NCBI GenBank assembly: GCA_028284935.1
Contig: JANQQQ010000011.1
Span: forward strand, 1 to 64,000
Direction: 5' to 3'
Origin: Croceivirga sp.
GTDB lineage: Bacteria > Bacteroidota > Bacteroidia > Flavobacteriales > Flavobacteriaceae
DNA: 64,000 nt
Shown here piece after piece: positions 36,239 through 46,606 of the stretch. The translations under genes and the position numbers were made by a program. The first letter of the stretch is position 1. Each line of letters opens with the position of its first letter. The notes beneath the pieces are model-generated. The model was not told the origin of the DNA, ran no database searches, and saw only the letters and a program-made list of their open reading frames with translations.

Positions 36239-37192
36239 CTATTCCCTTAACCAATCTCTAAGTCCCTTTTGTCCTAAATATTGTAGCAACTCTCCTGGTC
36301 GGTCTGTCATTATTCCATTTGCACCATTGGCTATCAACCATCCCCAAGATTTTTCAGGACCTTGCAACATACTCATTTCATCAGTACGACCAGCGACCAA
36401 AGCATCCCATAGAGCAATGGTCAGGACGAAAATCCCATTCGCTCTCATTTCTGAAATTTGTTTAAAGTTTTCAGATCTTTCCGAATCAAATGTTACTTCA
36501 TAAGCTAATGGCGAAAGGTCATTATTGTAATCCTTTACAAATTGTGATGGGTTCTTAGTGTTGTCGATTAAGATGGGCATATAAATAATGGAATCCAAAA
36601 GGCCCCCATATTTTTGCCGCATTGTTTGAACGGTTTCCCTTCCTTTAAAGATGGCTTGCTTCATTGTTCCCGTTCTTTTTAGTATTTCATAGGCCTCCCT
36701 TACCGTTTCTCCTTCCACCTTATCCAGGTTTACCATTATTTTGTCCTTGGTTATTTTCATAATCTCTTCCAAAGTAGGTACTTGAATTCTTGAACCTTTT
36801 ACCCCACAGGCATTCTTAAGGCGAAATGATTTAATTTCCTCCAAAGTAAGTTCGCTCACCTTACCTTTTCCATTTGTAGTACGGTCAATTGTGTAATCAT
36901 GCATAGCGACCAAATGGCCATCTTTGGTCAACCGCACATCAATTTCCACAATATCCACTCCCAAATCAATACATCGTTGAATGGCCTGCAAACTATTTTC
37001 CGGGGCATAGCGCCAATCCCCTCTATGGGAAACCGCCAGTACGTAGTCATTGGATGGATTTTTGAGATGTTCCAATATTAGTGCGGCTCTATTCGTCTGT
37101 AATACCTCTGCTGATTGTGCCACTAAAACAACAACATAAAGGAACTTACCTAAGAACAGGACTACTTTTACATTTCTCTTTAGTATTTCCAT
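36239..37192 (-). CDS. Glycerophosphodiester phosphodiesterase family protein (second of pair)
   Basis: 317 aa with an N-terminal hydrophobic export segment (about residues 8-26). The GDPD TIM barrel is clear: SHRGDWRYAPENSLQAI with catalytic His/Arg and Glu, DIVEIDVRLTKDGHLVAMHD with metal Glu/Asp and second His, then DRTTNGKGKV. It should release glycerol 3-phosphate or a related phosphate from glycerophosphodiesters in the periplasm or on the surface. It follows its paralogue by 6 bp and ends the operon. Substrate details are inferred from family only. Confidence 0.9.
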   Translation of the reverse strand: MEILKRNVKVVLFLGKFLYVVVLVAQSAEVLQTNRAALILEHLKNPSNDYVLAVSHRGDWRYAPENSLQAIQRCIDLGVDIVEIDVRLTKDGHLVAMHDYTIDRTTNGKGKVSELTLEEIKSFRLKNACGVKGSRIQVPTLEEIMKITKDKIMVNLDKVEGETVREAYEILKRTGTMKQAIFKGRETVQTMRQKYGGLLDSIIYMPILIDNTKNPSQFVKDYNNDLSPLAYEVTFDSERSENFKQISEMRANGIFVLTIALWDALVAGRTDEMSMLQGPEKSWGWLIANGANGIMTDRPGELLQYLGQKGLRDWLRE

Positions 37193-37198
37193 TTTAAA

Positions 37199-38161
37199 TT
37201 AGTTATGCAAGTTCTTTTTCCTCAAATAATCCAGTAATAGTTGAGGTCTATCAGTTTGTATGATATCGATATGGTTTTCTATGAACCAATCATATACTGA
37301 TGGATGCAACGCCGCTTTTTCATCATCATGCCCCCCATTATGTCTTGGCCATAACGAGTTCACCGAAACTGATGAACCTTGAATCCGTATATCGTCAAAA
37401 TATTCAATCATCTTAATAGTATCTTGAGGTACTGTAAATTCAAAAGCTACAGGTTGTAATTGGTTTAAATAATCGTTGACTATGGATTTTGAATTGGGAT
37501 GATTTAACCTAACAATGGGCATAAAAAAAACCTTGTCCAAATACGTTCCAAATTCTTCCTTCACCTGTTCATAGGGAATTGCTCCTTTGATTACCACTTG
37601 CTGTTTCGTATCCGTTTCCTCCACTACTTTAAAACATTTATCAAAGATTGGATAGCTTTTATCCAGGTTCACCAAGATTTTACCCTTGCACAGCTCTAGG
37701 GCCTCTTTTAAGGTTGGAATTCTATGTGGGGTCTTGTGGCCTATTCCATCGCGTAAGTACAGCGTTTGCAAATACTCCCAAGTTAAGTCTGTTACCTTTC
37801 CAGTTCCGGTCGTAGTCCTATCTATGGTTTCATCATGCATCAATATTAACTTACCGTCTTTAGTTTCCCTTACATCAATCTCTACCATATCCACTCCCAT
37901 TTTTATGCAATTCTCAATAGCCTGAAGGGAGTTTTCTGGGGCATTACGCCAATCCCCTCGATGGGCTACCACAATCACCTCATCGTTTCTAGAGTCTTTA
38001 AGATTGGCTATGAGGTCATCTATGGAAATTGATTTCTCGGTTTTTTCCTCCAAAAAAACTTCTTCCCCATATTTGGCACCATTAACGCTTTCTTGCCTAC
38101 ACGCACCAGAAATCACCACTAGTACTATGCAACTGACAAAAGAATGTAGTTTCATAATCAT
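37199..38161 (-). CDS. Glycerophosphodiester phosphodiesterase family lipoprotein (first of pair)
   Basis: 320 aa. A lipobox VISGAC gives a mature N-terminal Cys at residue 21. Catalytic features parallel its neighbour: AHRGDWRNAPENSLQAI, DMVEIDVRETKDGKLILMHD, DRTTTGTGKV, with HIDIIQTDRPQLLLDYL near the end. The two genes are tandem paralogues, roughly 40% alike by eye in the catalytic half. Position directly after SusD suggests a surface lipoprotein acting on substrate captured by SusCD. Confidence 0.9.
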   Translation of the reverse strand: MIMKLHSFVSCIVLVVISGACRQESVNGAKYGEEVFLEEKTEKSISIDDLIANLKDSRNDEVIVVAHRGDWRNAPENSLQAIENCIKMGVDMVEIDVRETKDGKLILMHDETIDRTTTGTGKVTDLTWEYLQTLYLRDGIGHKTPHRIPTLKEALELCKGKILVNLDKSYPIFDKCFKVVEETDTKQQVVIKGAIPYEQVKEEFGTYLDKVFFMPIVRLNHPNSKSIVNDYLNQLQPVAFEFTVPQDTIKMIEYFDDIRIQGSSVSVNSLWPRHNGGHDDEKAALHPSVYDWFIENHIDIIQTDRPQLLLDYLRKKNLHN

Positions 38162-38170
38162 TATGAATTT

Positions 38171-38198
38171 AAAGGGAGGCCCTATGCGACCTCCCTTT
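38171..38198 (-). terminator. Intra-operon hairpin between SusD and GDPD genes
   Basis: AAAGGGAGG (38171-38179) and CCTCCCTTT (38190-38198) form a perfect 9-bp stem around a 10-nt loop, with a weak TTTAAATT tail on the minus strand. It probably attenuates or stabilises the transcript so that susCD is made in excess over the enzymes. Confidence 0.6.
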
Positions 38199-38206
38199 GT
38201 TAATTT

Positions 38207-39625
38207 CTAATATCCCGGGTTTTGTGTAATTACTCCTGGATCAGTATCTATTTGGCTCTGTGGAATGGGAAGCAATAAATTGCTTTCATTAATTCGGGTC
38301 GTTGCCCCAGTACTTTCGAAAAAGGCATTCATTACCTCTACGGCATTGCCATATCTTTTCAAATCAAACCAGCGGTGGCCTTCTCCAAATAGCTCGAATC
38401 GACGCTCTAAACGAACAGCATCCCTTACGTCCGCCTGTGAAGAAGCAGTTGTTACAGCCAATCCGGCCCTTGTACGGATTCTATTTAACTGCGTAATGGC
38501 CTCTGTGGTCTGCCCATTTTCATTCAGTACTTCAGCATACTTGAGCACCACGTCAGAAAAACGAATGATAAGGTGGTCACTTCCCCCATCATTTGGCCCG
38601 GTAGAAGAAACTTCATACTTGGTGGTAAAATAAAAGGGGTTTGCTTCTGAATCAACAGCAACATAATCGTTTAACCTTGTATCCCCAACTTCATATGAAT
38701 CAATAAATGCTTGTGTAGGCAAATTATGCCCCTTAGCATTAGCAGTTGTGCCTGAGGGTCTAAACTGTGCACCCGCAGGACTTCCTTCGATTCTTCCATC
38801 TACATTGAACCCGCTTGCGAACTGTACCTCAAAGAGAATTTCAGCATTTCCTTCATTGGCCACACCGAAAATTTCCGTAGTGGTAGGCATGAGGTCATAA
38901 ACTCCTGAATTTACCACAGCTTCCAAATTAGTCAAAGCACCATTAAAATTCCCTTGGGTCATTTGAACATCTGCCAGTAACGCACGAGCTGCTCCTTCTG
39001 CCGGCCTGGCAGGGGATTTTTCCAAAGGCAAATCCTGAATGGCATCAGATAGATCAGCTTCAATTTGAGCGTACACCTGATCTGCGGGTGTACGGCCTTG
39101 ACCAAAGAAATCAAATGGACTTTCTGTTTCTTCAATTACCAAGGGTACATCACTGTACAAACGCACCAAATTGTAATACAATAACGCCCGTACAAACTTC
39201 ATTTCACCTATTCTATTGGTCTTTAGGGTTGGGTTTTCGAATTCAATGTCCGTAATTCTGTTTAAAACTGTATTTACGCGCTGAATACCTTCGTAAGATT
39301 CCCTCCAAATATCTCCGACGAGGTCATTTCCTGGGTTGGTAGAAAAATCGTCCAACTGTCCAAAACGGCCTCCATCGTTGGCCGCAATCTCCTCAAAAGA
39401 ATCCTCACCGGAAATCTCACCAACACCTATTAAATCAAGACCATAGAGGCCATTTCGTTGCAACATTGCATAAACACCCGCCGCAGCACTTTCAATTTCT
39501 GCTTCGTTGGAATAAAAGCTATTAGCAGATTTTTCAGTTATCGGAAGAATATCCAATTCGTCTTCACAAGAGGTAAAACTCAGTGAAACTACTGTAATCA
39601 GAAATATGTACTTATAAAATTTCAT
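38207..39625 (-). CDS. SusD/RagB-family outer-membrane lipoprotein
   Basis: 472 aa. Lipobox FTSC at residues 17-20 of the leader; the TPR-like helical SusD fold is indicated by NSFYSNEAEIESAAAGVYAML, IWRESYEGIQRVNTVLNRI, MKFVRALLYYNLVRLYSDVPLV, PARPAEGAARALLADVQMTQGNF and the C-terminal RRFELFGEGHRWFDLKRYG plus LLPIPQSQIDTDPG. It is the surface substrate-capture lid of the SusCD transporter and lies 18 bp after susC. Confidence 0.95.
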   Translation of the reverse strand: MKFYKYIFLITVVSLSFTSCEDELDILPITEKSANSFYSNEAEIESAAAGVYAMLQRNGLYGLDLIGVGEISGEDSFEEIAANDGGRFGQLDDFSTNPGNDLVGDIWRESYEGIQRVNTVLNRITDIEFENPTLKTNRIGEMKFVRALLYYNLVRLYSDVPLVIEETESPFDFFGQGRTPADQVYAQIEADLSDAIQDLPLEKSPARPAEGAARALLADVQMTQGNFNGALTNLEAVVNSGVYDLMPTTTEIFGVANEGNAEILFEVQFASGFNVDGRIEGSPAGAQFRPSGTTANAKGHNLPTQAFIDSYEVGDTRLNDYVAVDSEANPFYFTTKYEVSSTGPNDGGSDHLIIRFSDVVLKYAEVLNENGQTTEAITQLNRIRTRAGLAVTTASSQADVRDAVRLERRFELFGEGHRWFDLKRYGNAVEVMNAFFESTGATTRINESNLLLPIPQSQIDTDPGVITQNPGY

Positions 39626-39643
39626 CTTTATCGGTCTTTTGAT

Positions 39644-42600
39644 TTAAAATTTCACGTTTAATCCCAAGGCCACAAATCGAGTTAAAGGACTCGTGGAATT
39701 GATGAACCCCCTGGTCAATGTTTGGGCTTCGTTACTTGTCGCTGTAATTCCATCAGGATTATATCCCCTAAAATCCGTGACATTGAAAATGTTGTTTCCC
39801 GTCAAATAAAGTCTAAGTGCATCTAGACCTAAATAATCCGTGATATTTGGTTGGAAACTATACCCCAATTGAATACTTCGTAACCTAAAATAATCTGCAT
39901 CATATACCGATAGACTGGATGCCCTCGTCAATCTGCCCGCAGAAGAGAAACTGGAGAAATCTGGTCTTCTAAAAAATCCATCAGGATTCCTGTCATTAAA
40001 ATAATTGTCCACATAATATTGGGTGGGCACAAAGAAACCTTCCCCACTTTCGGCATCATAAAGCATATTATCGGTTACCTTTCTACCCTCAATCCCATTA
40101 AACTGGGCATTAAGATCAAAACCTTTATAATTTAAACTAATCCCAAAACCGTAAGTGAATTCTGGATTATATTGTCCCAAAGTAGTTCTATCCTCGGGAG
40201 TAATCTGGCCATCTCCATTTACATCCCTTACCACATAATCCCCTACTTCAGTTGCAGGTAATGGCGTTATGACCTCGGCATCCAATTGGGCTTGAGAGCG
40301 GTACACACCTATAATATCATAGGCATAGAACTCTGCGATACTTCCACCCACTTTGGTCAAGAAACCCATTCCGCCCCTGCTGGATATAATCTGTTCCTGC
40401 CCTTCACCTAATGCCAACACTTCATTTTTATTGGTGGTAAGATTGGCATTAAATCCAATGCGCAATTCCCCAACTTGGAAATTGGTTCCTCGTATTTCAA
40501 ATTCAAATCCCTTGTTTTCCAATTCCCCAATGTTCTGCAGGGATTCACCAAAACCTGATTGCTCGGGTACCGGTACTTCCAATAAAAGGTCTGTGGTTTT
40601 TGAATTGTAATACTCTGCTGTTAAAAACAGTTTGTTGTCAAGAAATCCCAAATCCACCCCAAGATTTAATGCAGTATTGGTCTCCCATGAAAGATCGGGA
40701 TTTGGGGAGGTATCTGTATATGATCCTGGAATTAGTTGGTTGTCAATAACATAATTATCCCGATCCACTAAGGCAAAGGAAGCAAAATCCCCAATCTGGT
40801 TGTTTCCTGTCTGCCCCCAGCTAGCCCTTAATTTGGCAAAGCTCACAAGATTATTATCTGGGAAGAAGGCTTCATTGCTCAACACCCAACCTCCTGAAAC
40901 CGAAGCAAAATTACCGAACTTAGTATTGGCACCAAATCTAGAAGAACCATCCCTTCTAAAAGAACCGGAGATTAAATACCTGCCATCAAAGTCGTATTGC
41001 AATCTACTGAAATAGGATGTCAAAGCCCATTTTCTTCTATCCACCTCAGAAGAAGGATTTGTCGCACCGGCAATATTGCGAAGGTTGTCATCTACAAAGT
41101 TGTTACTCTCTAATCTAGTATTGAAGCGACTTTCCTGTTGATAACTAAAGCCAAACAACGCATCTATGGTATGCTTCCCAAAGGTTTTGTTATAGGTCAA
41201 TAGGTTCTCGGTTATATAATTTTCCCGTCTATTGTTGTTTTCAAATGCCTCCGTTAAGCTATTGGCCACTGGGGTTCTATAGTTACCAATAGTTGAAGGA
41301 GCAAAGAATTCACTGAAAATGGTGTTATAATCCCCCCCAAAAGACGTCTTGAATCGTATTCCGTCATAAATATCCACTTCCAAATATGTGTTTCCGAAGA
41401 CCCTAAGCCTACGTTCAAAAAAGTCCGTCAATTCGGCTTTCGCTACCACATTTTCAGAGATCGGGCCATCCCAATTGTCATTATTATCGTCTATCTGATT
41501 TGCTATGGCAAAGGAACCATCAGAATTGAAAATGGGATAGTAAGGATGCATCAATACAATCGCGTATGCCGGATCAGGTTGTCTGTTACGACCCGCATCA
41601 TGGGAAGACCAACCTCTTTCTCCCGTTGGATTGGAATTAACCAAAGAGATGTTGGATGTTATACCAAAACGTATGCGGTCGCTTATTTGGGAATTTAGCT
41701 GAAAATTTGTCGTATAACGCTTGTAATCAGAGCTGATGATAATGTTTTCCTGATCTAAATACCCAAAGGAAACGGAGTAATCCGTTTTCTCCGTTCCCCC
41801 ACTTAAATTAACATAATGGTTTTGTTGGCGTGCCGTTCTGAATACGGCATCTGTCCAATTGGTGTTTGTTAAACCGGACTGTCCGTTGATGTAGTCTTGC
41901 AAAAATGGTTGGACCCTACTTCGTTTCCCTCCACCATTATCATCCCTAGTCGCATTATCATCGGTTATACTTCTTCCTGGCCCACCGGAAATATAACCAA
42001 AATTACGGGCATCAAAATCAAAAAGTGCTGTATCAAAAGCATCTGCTAATTCAAAATTATCTATGCGGTTTTGAAATCCATAATAGGTGTCATAGGTAAC
42101 TTTTAAATCACCTCGTTTCCCCTTTTTTGTGGTTATCAAAATAACCCCATTGGATGCCCTTGATCCATAAATAGCAGCAGAAGCTGCATCCTTGAGTATA
42201 TTAACGGACTCTATATCTTGAGTGTTGATGGAACTAAAAGAGGAACCTTCTGTAAGTGGATTTCCGTCAACGACAATCAAAGGGTTCGTCCCAGCCGTTA
42301 ATGTATTCAATCCCCGAATTTGGATTACCGAATTTTCCCCGGGGTTTTTTCCATTACCCACAATTTGCACCCCAGCTACTTTACCTGCCAAGGCTTGCTC
42401 GAAGTTTGCAGAGGAAAAAGTATTCAACTTTTCGGTTTCCACTTTTGAAACTGCGCCATTGAATTTTTCCTTGGTCCCCGTTCCATACCCATAGACAATA
42501 ACTTCCTGAAGTTGATCAACATTTTCATTTAAAGTAACCCTTAATTCATTCTGGTCTGTTACTACTACTTCGGTGGTCATAAACCCGAGGTAGGAGAACA

Positions 42601-43087
42601 CCAAAATGTCACCTGATGATACCTCAATGGCAAAATTGCCATCAAAGTCAGTGACCATTCCGGTTTGGCTTCCCTTTACAAAGACATTGGCACCCGGAAT
42701 GGGATTTCCTTGATCGTCAACAACGTTCCCCCTCAAGGTTCGCTTTTGCAAAGATTTTTTAACAGAAATATTATCTCCTGAAATTTTATAGACAAGACCT
42801 GCTTTGATACTGATATCGTCAAGGATGGTCTTTACGGGTTCATCTTGGTACGATACTGAAAACTTCCGCTCATCATTTAAAATATCTTCTGAATACCTAA
42901 AAGAGTACGAGGTCTTGTTTTCAATCTGTTTGAAGATTCTGTCTATGGTCTGACTTTCTGCCTCTAAGCTTATTTTTATGCTTTCTATACTGTAGGCTTG
43001 AGCGTACAAAGAGATGCTAAAAGTTAGCATTGTTATACAGAACTTATAAATGGCTAGTTGTTGCTTGCCATAAAAGGTGGTTTTCAT
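39644..43087 (-). CDS. SusC/RagA-family TonB-dependent transporter with STN domain
   Basis: 1147 aa. After the signal region comes an STN domain (about residues 40-105), then a carboxypeptidase-regulatory-like domain (about 115-200, GNVVDDQGNPIPGANVFVKG), a plug with VIQIRGLNTLTAGTNPLIVVDG and SAAIYGSRASNGVILITTKKG, and the 22-strand barrel to the end (VALGLNVKF). The STN domain is what couples such transporters to FecR/ECF signalling, and both partners are encoded just upstream. The imported substrate is inferred from the GDPD genes downstream. Confidence 0.96.
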   Translation of the reverse strand: MKTTFYGKQQLAIYKFCITMLTFSISLYAQAYSIESIKISLEAESQTIDRIFKQIENKTSYSFRYSEDILNDERKFSVSYQDEPVKTILDDISIKAGLVYKISGDNISVKKSLQKRTLRGNVVDDQGNPIPGANVFVKGSQTGMVTDFDGNFAIEVSSGDILVFSYLGFMTTEVVVTDQNELRVTLNENVDQLQEVIVYGYGTGTKEKFNGAVSKVETEKLNTFSSANFEQALAGKVAGVQIVGNGKNPGENSVIQIRGLNTLTAGTNPLIVVDGNPLTEGSSFSSINTQDIESVNILKDAASAAIYGSRASNGVILITTKKGKRGDLKVTYDTYYGFQNRIDNFELADAFDTALFDFDARNFGYISGGPGRSITDDNATRDDNGGGKRSRVQPFLQDYINGQSGLTNTNWTDAVFRTARQQNHYVNLSGGTEKTDYSVSFGYLDQENIIISSDYKRYTTNFQLNSQISDRIRFGITSNISLVNSNPTGERGWSSHDAGRNRQPDPAYAIVLMHPYYPIFNSDGSFAIANQIDDNNDNWDGPISENVVAKAELTDFFERRLRVFGNTYLEVDIYDGIRFKTSFGGDYNTIFSEFFAPSTIGNYRTPVANSLTEAFENNNRRENYITENLLTYNKTFGKHTIDALFGFSYQQESRFNTRLESNNFVDDNLRNIAGATNPSSEVDRRKWALTSYFSRLQYDFDGRYLISGSFRRDGSSRFGANTKFGNFASVSGGWVLSNEAFFPDNNLVSFAKLRASWGQTGNNQIGDFASFALVDRDNYVIDNQLIPGSYTDTSPNPDLSWETNTALNLGVDLGFLDNKLFLTAEYYNSKTTDLLLEVPVPEQSGFGESLQNIGELENKGFEFEIRGTNFQVGELRIGFNANLTTNKNEVLALGEGQEQIISSRGGMGFLTKVGGSIAEFYAYDIIGVYRSQAQLDAEVITPLPATEVGDYVVRDVNGDGQITPEDRTTLGQYNPEFTYGFGISLNYKGFDLNAQFNGIEGRKVTDNMLYDAESGEGFFVPTQYYVDNYFNDRNPDGFFRRPDFSSFSSAGRLTRASSLSVYDADYFRLRSIQLGYSFQPNITDYLGLDALRLYLTGNNIFNVTDFRGYNPDGITATSNEAQTLTRGFINSTSPLTRFVALGLNVKF

Positions 43088-43183
43088 ATGTTTGTAATTA
43101 GAGAGATTTAATTGCTTAAGTAAATTTCTTTGTTCTGGGTTGGGGCCATTGCACTGGTCTCAGCCCTTCTTTTTTTGGTTTGG

Positions 43184-44161
43184 TTATTCTATTTTTTCAT
43201 ATGAATTGGTTTTTAATGTTATCTCGTTGGTTTTCTCGTTTTTGGTATAATCAAAGTTGATCATGAAGGCTAAATCACTTAAAATGGTATCCAGCGGTTC
43301 ATTTTTATAACTTGCCCTTATCCTACTTTTTAGCAATAGGGTATCAGGACAGTTGATTTTAACTCCATATTTACGCTCAACCCTTTTTAGAACTTGCCTT
43401 AATTCCACGTTTTCAAATTGCAGTACATTATCGCGCCATACGATGCTCATGTTTGAATCTGTCTTTATCTTTTGAAGTCTGTTGGATTGTTGGTCATATT
43501 GGGATTGTTCATTTTTGACCAATTGAATTTTTGAACCGGAATCAGTATGGGACACTTCCACTTTTCCCGATTTTACCGTAACTCTAGAAAGTTCATCTTG
43601 ATAGCAATACACGTCAAAAGAGGTTCCCAATACTCTTACGTTGAGTTTTCCCGTTTCAATGACAAAAGGTCTCAAGGTATCTCTCTTTACATCGAAAAAT
43701 GCATTGCCTAAAAGGTTTACTTTTCTAGTATTTGTGGACAAAAAATCCTTTGAATAGGTAAGGGTGGACCCATTATTTATCCAGATTCTAGATCCATCTG
43801 GCAATACTACCTGTTCTATCTGTTTACCTGACGCTACTTCAATCCTAATCATGTCGTTCCGATTTGAGAAAAACATGACAAGTGATAATCCAATCAAAAT
43901 CAGCACACCTGCGGCAATCCTATAGGTGCTAAAACGTGATGTCCTCTTTTCCTCAAGCCCAAGTTCTTTCAACAACTCTGTTTTAGCTTGGTGAATTTTA
44001 TCCTGATCTATATCTAAATCTTCCAACCCTTCCCAGCCATTTAAAAAAAGTTCATCAAGCTCTTTATTCTTTTTATCAATAGCCTCAATAAGTGCTTTCT
44101 TATCCTCTATGGTAGCATTACCATTTACATAGCTATTCCAAATGTCCTTTATGGATGACAT
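43184..44161 (-). CDS. FecR-family anti-sigma factor
   Basis: 325 aa. Cytoplasmic N-terminal part (about 1-75), one membrane helix (about 84-102, IAAGVLILIGLSLVMFF), then the FecR beta domain with VVLPDGSRIWINNGSTLTY and KVNLLGNAFFDVKRD, and a C-terminal STN-like part (VERKYGVKINCPDTLLLKSR). It holds the ECF factor until the SusC STN domain signals substrate. It is 97 bp from both the sigma and susC genes. Confidence 0.94.
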   Translation of the reverse strand: MSSIKDIWNSYVNGNATIEDKKALIEAIDKKNKELDELFLNGWEGLEDLDIDQDKIHQAKTELLKELGLEEKRTSRFSTYRIAAGVLILIGLSLVMFFSNRNDMIRIEVASGKQIEQVVLPDGSRIWINNGSTLTYSKDFLSTNTRKVNLLGNAFFDVKRDTLRPFVIETGKLNVRVLGTSFDVYCYQDELSRVTVKSGKVEVSHTDSGSKIQLVKNEQSQYDQQSNRLQKIKTDSNMSIVWRDNVLQFENVELRQVLKRVERKYGVKINCPDTLLLKSRIRASYKNEPLDTILSDLAFMINFDYTKNEKTNEITLKTNSYEKIE

Positions 44162-44258
44162 AATTTACTATTATCTGTTATTGGTAATAGCCAAAAAAGA
44201 AGATGTGCACCCTACCGGAGAATGTTATCAAAACGTTATTAGAATGTTTAAAAAAGAA

Positions 44259-44819
44259 CTACAGGATAATGGAAGACAATAGCAGCATTAGCCACGCAAA
44301 ATCCTTCAATTCATTTCGCAAGGTAGTCAAGGCCTTGTTCATGTAGTTTTCAACGGTTTTAGGAGAAATTCCCAACTCTAAAGCCACTTGTTTAGTGGAC
44401 ATCCCTTGATGTCTTTTTAATTCAAATACGGCTTTAGGCTGTTTCGGCAACCTATTTAAAGATGATTGAATTCTGCTTTCGTAATATTGTATATCGATGG
44501 ATTGCTCTGGGGTTGAGGACAAATCTTGAATTGCCATTTTTGAAACATCAACCTCGTTAAAAAGTCGTTTTCTCAAAACCTTGAGGGCGTAGTTTTTGGC
44601 GATAGTTAGAACATAGGAATCAAAAGATTTTTTCACATCGATGGTCTCTCTTTTATTCCATAAGGTAATAAAAGTCTCTTGTATAACGTCGTCGACACTA
44701 TCCCCTAGGTTCTTGGCTAGTAGAAAAGCTTTGATTTTGGGTTGATACAACTCAAAAAGCTTTCCAAATGCCCTTACATTAGAATTTTTCAATCCAATCA
44801 CCAATAGCTTAGTATTCAT
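44259..44819 (-). CDS. ECF RNA polymerase sigma factor
   Basis: 186 aa. Sigma region 2 is FGKLFELYQPKIKAFLL and DSVDDVIQETFITLWNKR; region 4 is LPKQPKAVFELKRHQGMSTKQVALELGISPKTVENYMNKAL. The C-terminus ends in a hydrophobic tail (FAWLMLLLSSIIL), seen in many Bacteroidota FecI-like factors. First gene of the operon. Confidence 0.95.
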   Translation of the reverse strand: MNTKLLVIGLKNSNVRAFGKLFELYQPKIKAFLLAKNLGDSVDDVIQETFITLWNKRETIDVKKSFDSYVLTIAKNYALKVLRKRLFNEVDVSKMAIQDLSSTPEQSIDIQYYESRIQSSLNRLPKQPKAVFELKRHQGMSTKQVALELGISPKTVENYMNKALTTLRNELKDFAWLMLLLSSIIL

Positions 44820-45118
44820 TACGGAAAGTATAAGGCCAAGTACGTTTTCTGATTGAAAATTAATAAAAAAGCACGTTACCCCTTCACGGTAAAAAAAACA
44901 TAACTTTTAATTAAAAATGAAACTATTGAATGATGTGGAAGGCATATTTATTTTTCATTTCAACCAACTTAATCAGATGGTGTGCCTATTTCAATCCTAT
45001 AATTTGTATAGCCGTTAAAAAAAGGAGGGTTTTGCCCTACTAACTTTAGCGGTATTTCATTAGATTCCGATTTGGTTTTATAATATTCACATAGTTTCCT
45101 GATACCACAGTTATGTTT

Positions 45119-46606
45119 TCATGAAATACATAAAGATTCCAAAAACGTTTCCGCATTGGTACTATGGGCTTCCTTCTTTTCAGGTGCCATCTTATCATAA
45201 GTTCGTACCAACATTCCTAATCTGGGATTTTTAAGGAAAAAGTCACGGTGCACATCCATAAATCGCCAAAAAAGCCCGTCCCATGTTTGCTGCCATTCTC
45301 CTTTCTGGTAATTACTCATTTTCATGAGATAATTGCTCCCGCTGATATAGGGTTTTGTGGCGAACAATCCTCCATCTGAAAATTGACTCATCCCATAGAT
45401 GTTAGGGACCATGACCCAATCATACGCATCGATGAAGAGTTCCATAAACCATCGGTATACGTCATCTGGATCAAACTCGCAAAGCATCATAAAATTACCC
45501 AGTACCATCAGGCGTTCAATATGATGACAGTATCCCGTTTTGAGTACCTTCTTGATGGTGATATCAATAGGTGGAATACCTGTGGTACCATCATAAAATG
45601 AAGATGGAATCTTCTTAGCGAAGCCCCAGAAATTTTTGGTTCGTTCTTCCCCTCCGTGAAAATGGTAAATACCCCTTATAAATTCGCGCCAGCCAATAAT
45701 TTGCCTGATAAACCCTTCCAGTGAATTGATGGGTATTCCTTCCTCTTTAGCAAAGGCAATGGAGGTATGGACCACTTTTTCCGGAGTTAATAATCCCGTG
45801 TTTAGCATAGGGGTCAATACGCTATGGTTCAATACGTGTTCTTGGGCCACAATGGCGTCTTCATAGCTTCCAAATTCCATGAACCGATATTCCAAAAATT
45901 GCTGCAACCAAGCCTCGGACGATATATGGTCAATGGGGTAAAGCTGAGTTGATTCCAATTCACCGAAGTTATTTGGGAAGTATTTTTCCACATAGGACAC
46001 CGCTTCTGTATAAAGAGGGGTTACTTCAGGGTAATGAATAGGAGGGGGCGTTTTTTTCGCTGGATATTTTTTTCGGTTTTCGGTATCAAAGGTCCATTTC
46101 CCGCCTTCAGGTTTTCCACTGGAATCTAGCAGAATATGCCGTTCTTTGCGTTGTTCAGTGTAGAAGGTGGTTTGATGATATCGTTTTCGTCCTTTTTTAA
46201 AATGTTGCCCTAAATCTTCGATGGAATTTAAAAAAAGTGGAGACCGATGTTGAAGCACGGCAATGCCATTTTTATCAGCAGCTTTTAATATCCTACTTGA
46301 TAACCAATCGTCCGTTGGTTCAATAATTTTAATGGCCTGGGTTCCTTCATTGGTAAATTTGGCCAAGAGTTTAGTAACGTCAGATACGTCTTCTTGAGCC
46401 TCTACATAGTGAACCTCCTTGCCCAGTTGCTTCAGGTGGTGCTCATAGTATTTCATACTGGCCCGGTGGAAGGCAATTTTTTGTTTGTGGAAATTGAACT
46501 GCTTAAAAAAGAGCCACTCCTCAATGAGGTATATGGGTTCATCCCCACCCAGCAATGGGCTTTCCTCAAATAACTGATGGGGAAAAATGAGATTGACAGT
46601 TTTCAT
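45119..46606 (-). CDS. Photolyase-related protein (FeS-BCP/DPRP family) lacking cluster cysteines
   Basis: 495 aa from ATG 46606. N-terminal DPRP Rossmann part ([15 protein letters not shown]), then the FAD-binding helical domain with [48 protein letters not shown] and [18 protein letters not shown]. Characterised members (PhrB, CryB) bind a [4Fe-4S] cluster through four Cys, three of them near the C-terminus. Here that segment reads [15 protein letters not shown] and the whole protein has only three Cys, none in those places, so no such cluster is expected. It overlaps the DUF2256 stop as ATGA. A remnant of a paralogue lies at 35.6 kb. Confidence 0.88.
   Translation of the reverse strand: MKTVNLIFPHQLFEESPLLGGDEPIYLIEEWLFFKQFNFHKQKIAFHRASMKYYEHHLKQLGKEVHYVEAQEDVSDVTKLLAKFTNEGTQAIKIIEPTDDWLSSRILKAADKNGIAVLQHRSPLFLNSIEDLGQHFKKGRKRYHQTTFYTEQRKERHILLDSSGKPEGGKWTFDTENRKKYPAKKTPPPIHYPEVTPLYTEAVSYVEKYFPNNFGELESTQLYPIDHISSEAWLQQFLEYRFMEFGSYEDAIVAQEHVLNHSVLTPMLNTGLLTPEKVVHTSIAFAKEEGIPINSLEGFIRQIIGWREFIRGIYHFHGGEERTKNFWGFAKKIPSSFYDGTTGIPPIDITIKKVLKTGYCHHIERLMVLGNFMMLCEFDPDDVYRWFMELFIDAYDWVMVPNIYGMSQFSDGGLFATKPYISGSNYLMKMSNYQKGEWQQTWDGLFWRFMDVHRDFFLKNPRLGMLVRTYDKMAPEKKEAHSTNAETFLESLCIS

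Noticed and set aside
44820..45118. Possible gene or regulatory RNA in the 299-bp gap before the ECF sigma gene
   Set aside because: No frame with protein-like content and no convincing hairpin plus T-run; it probably holds the operon promoter.
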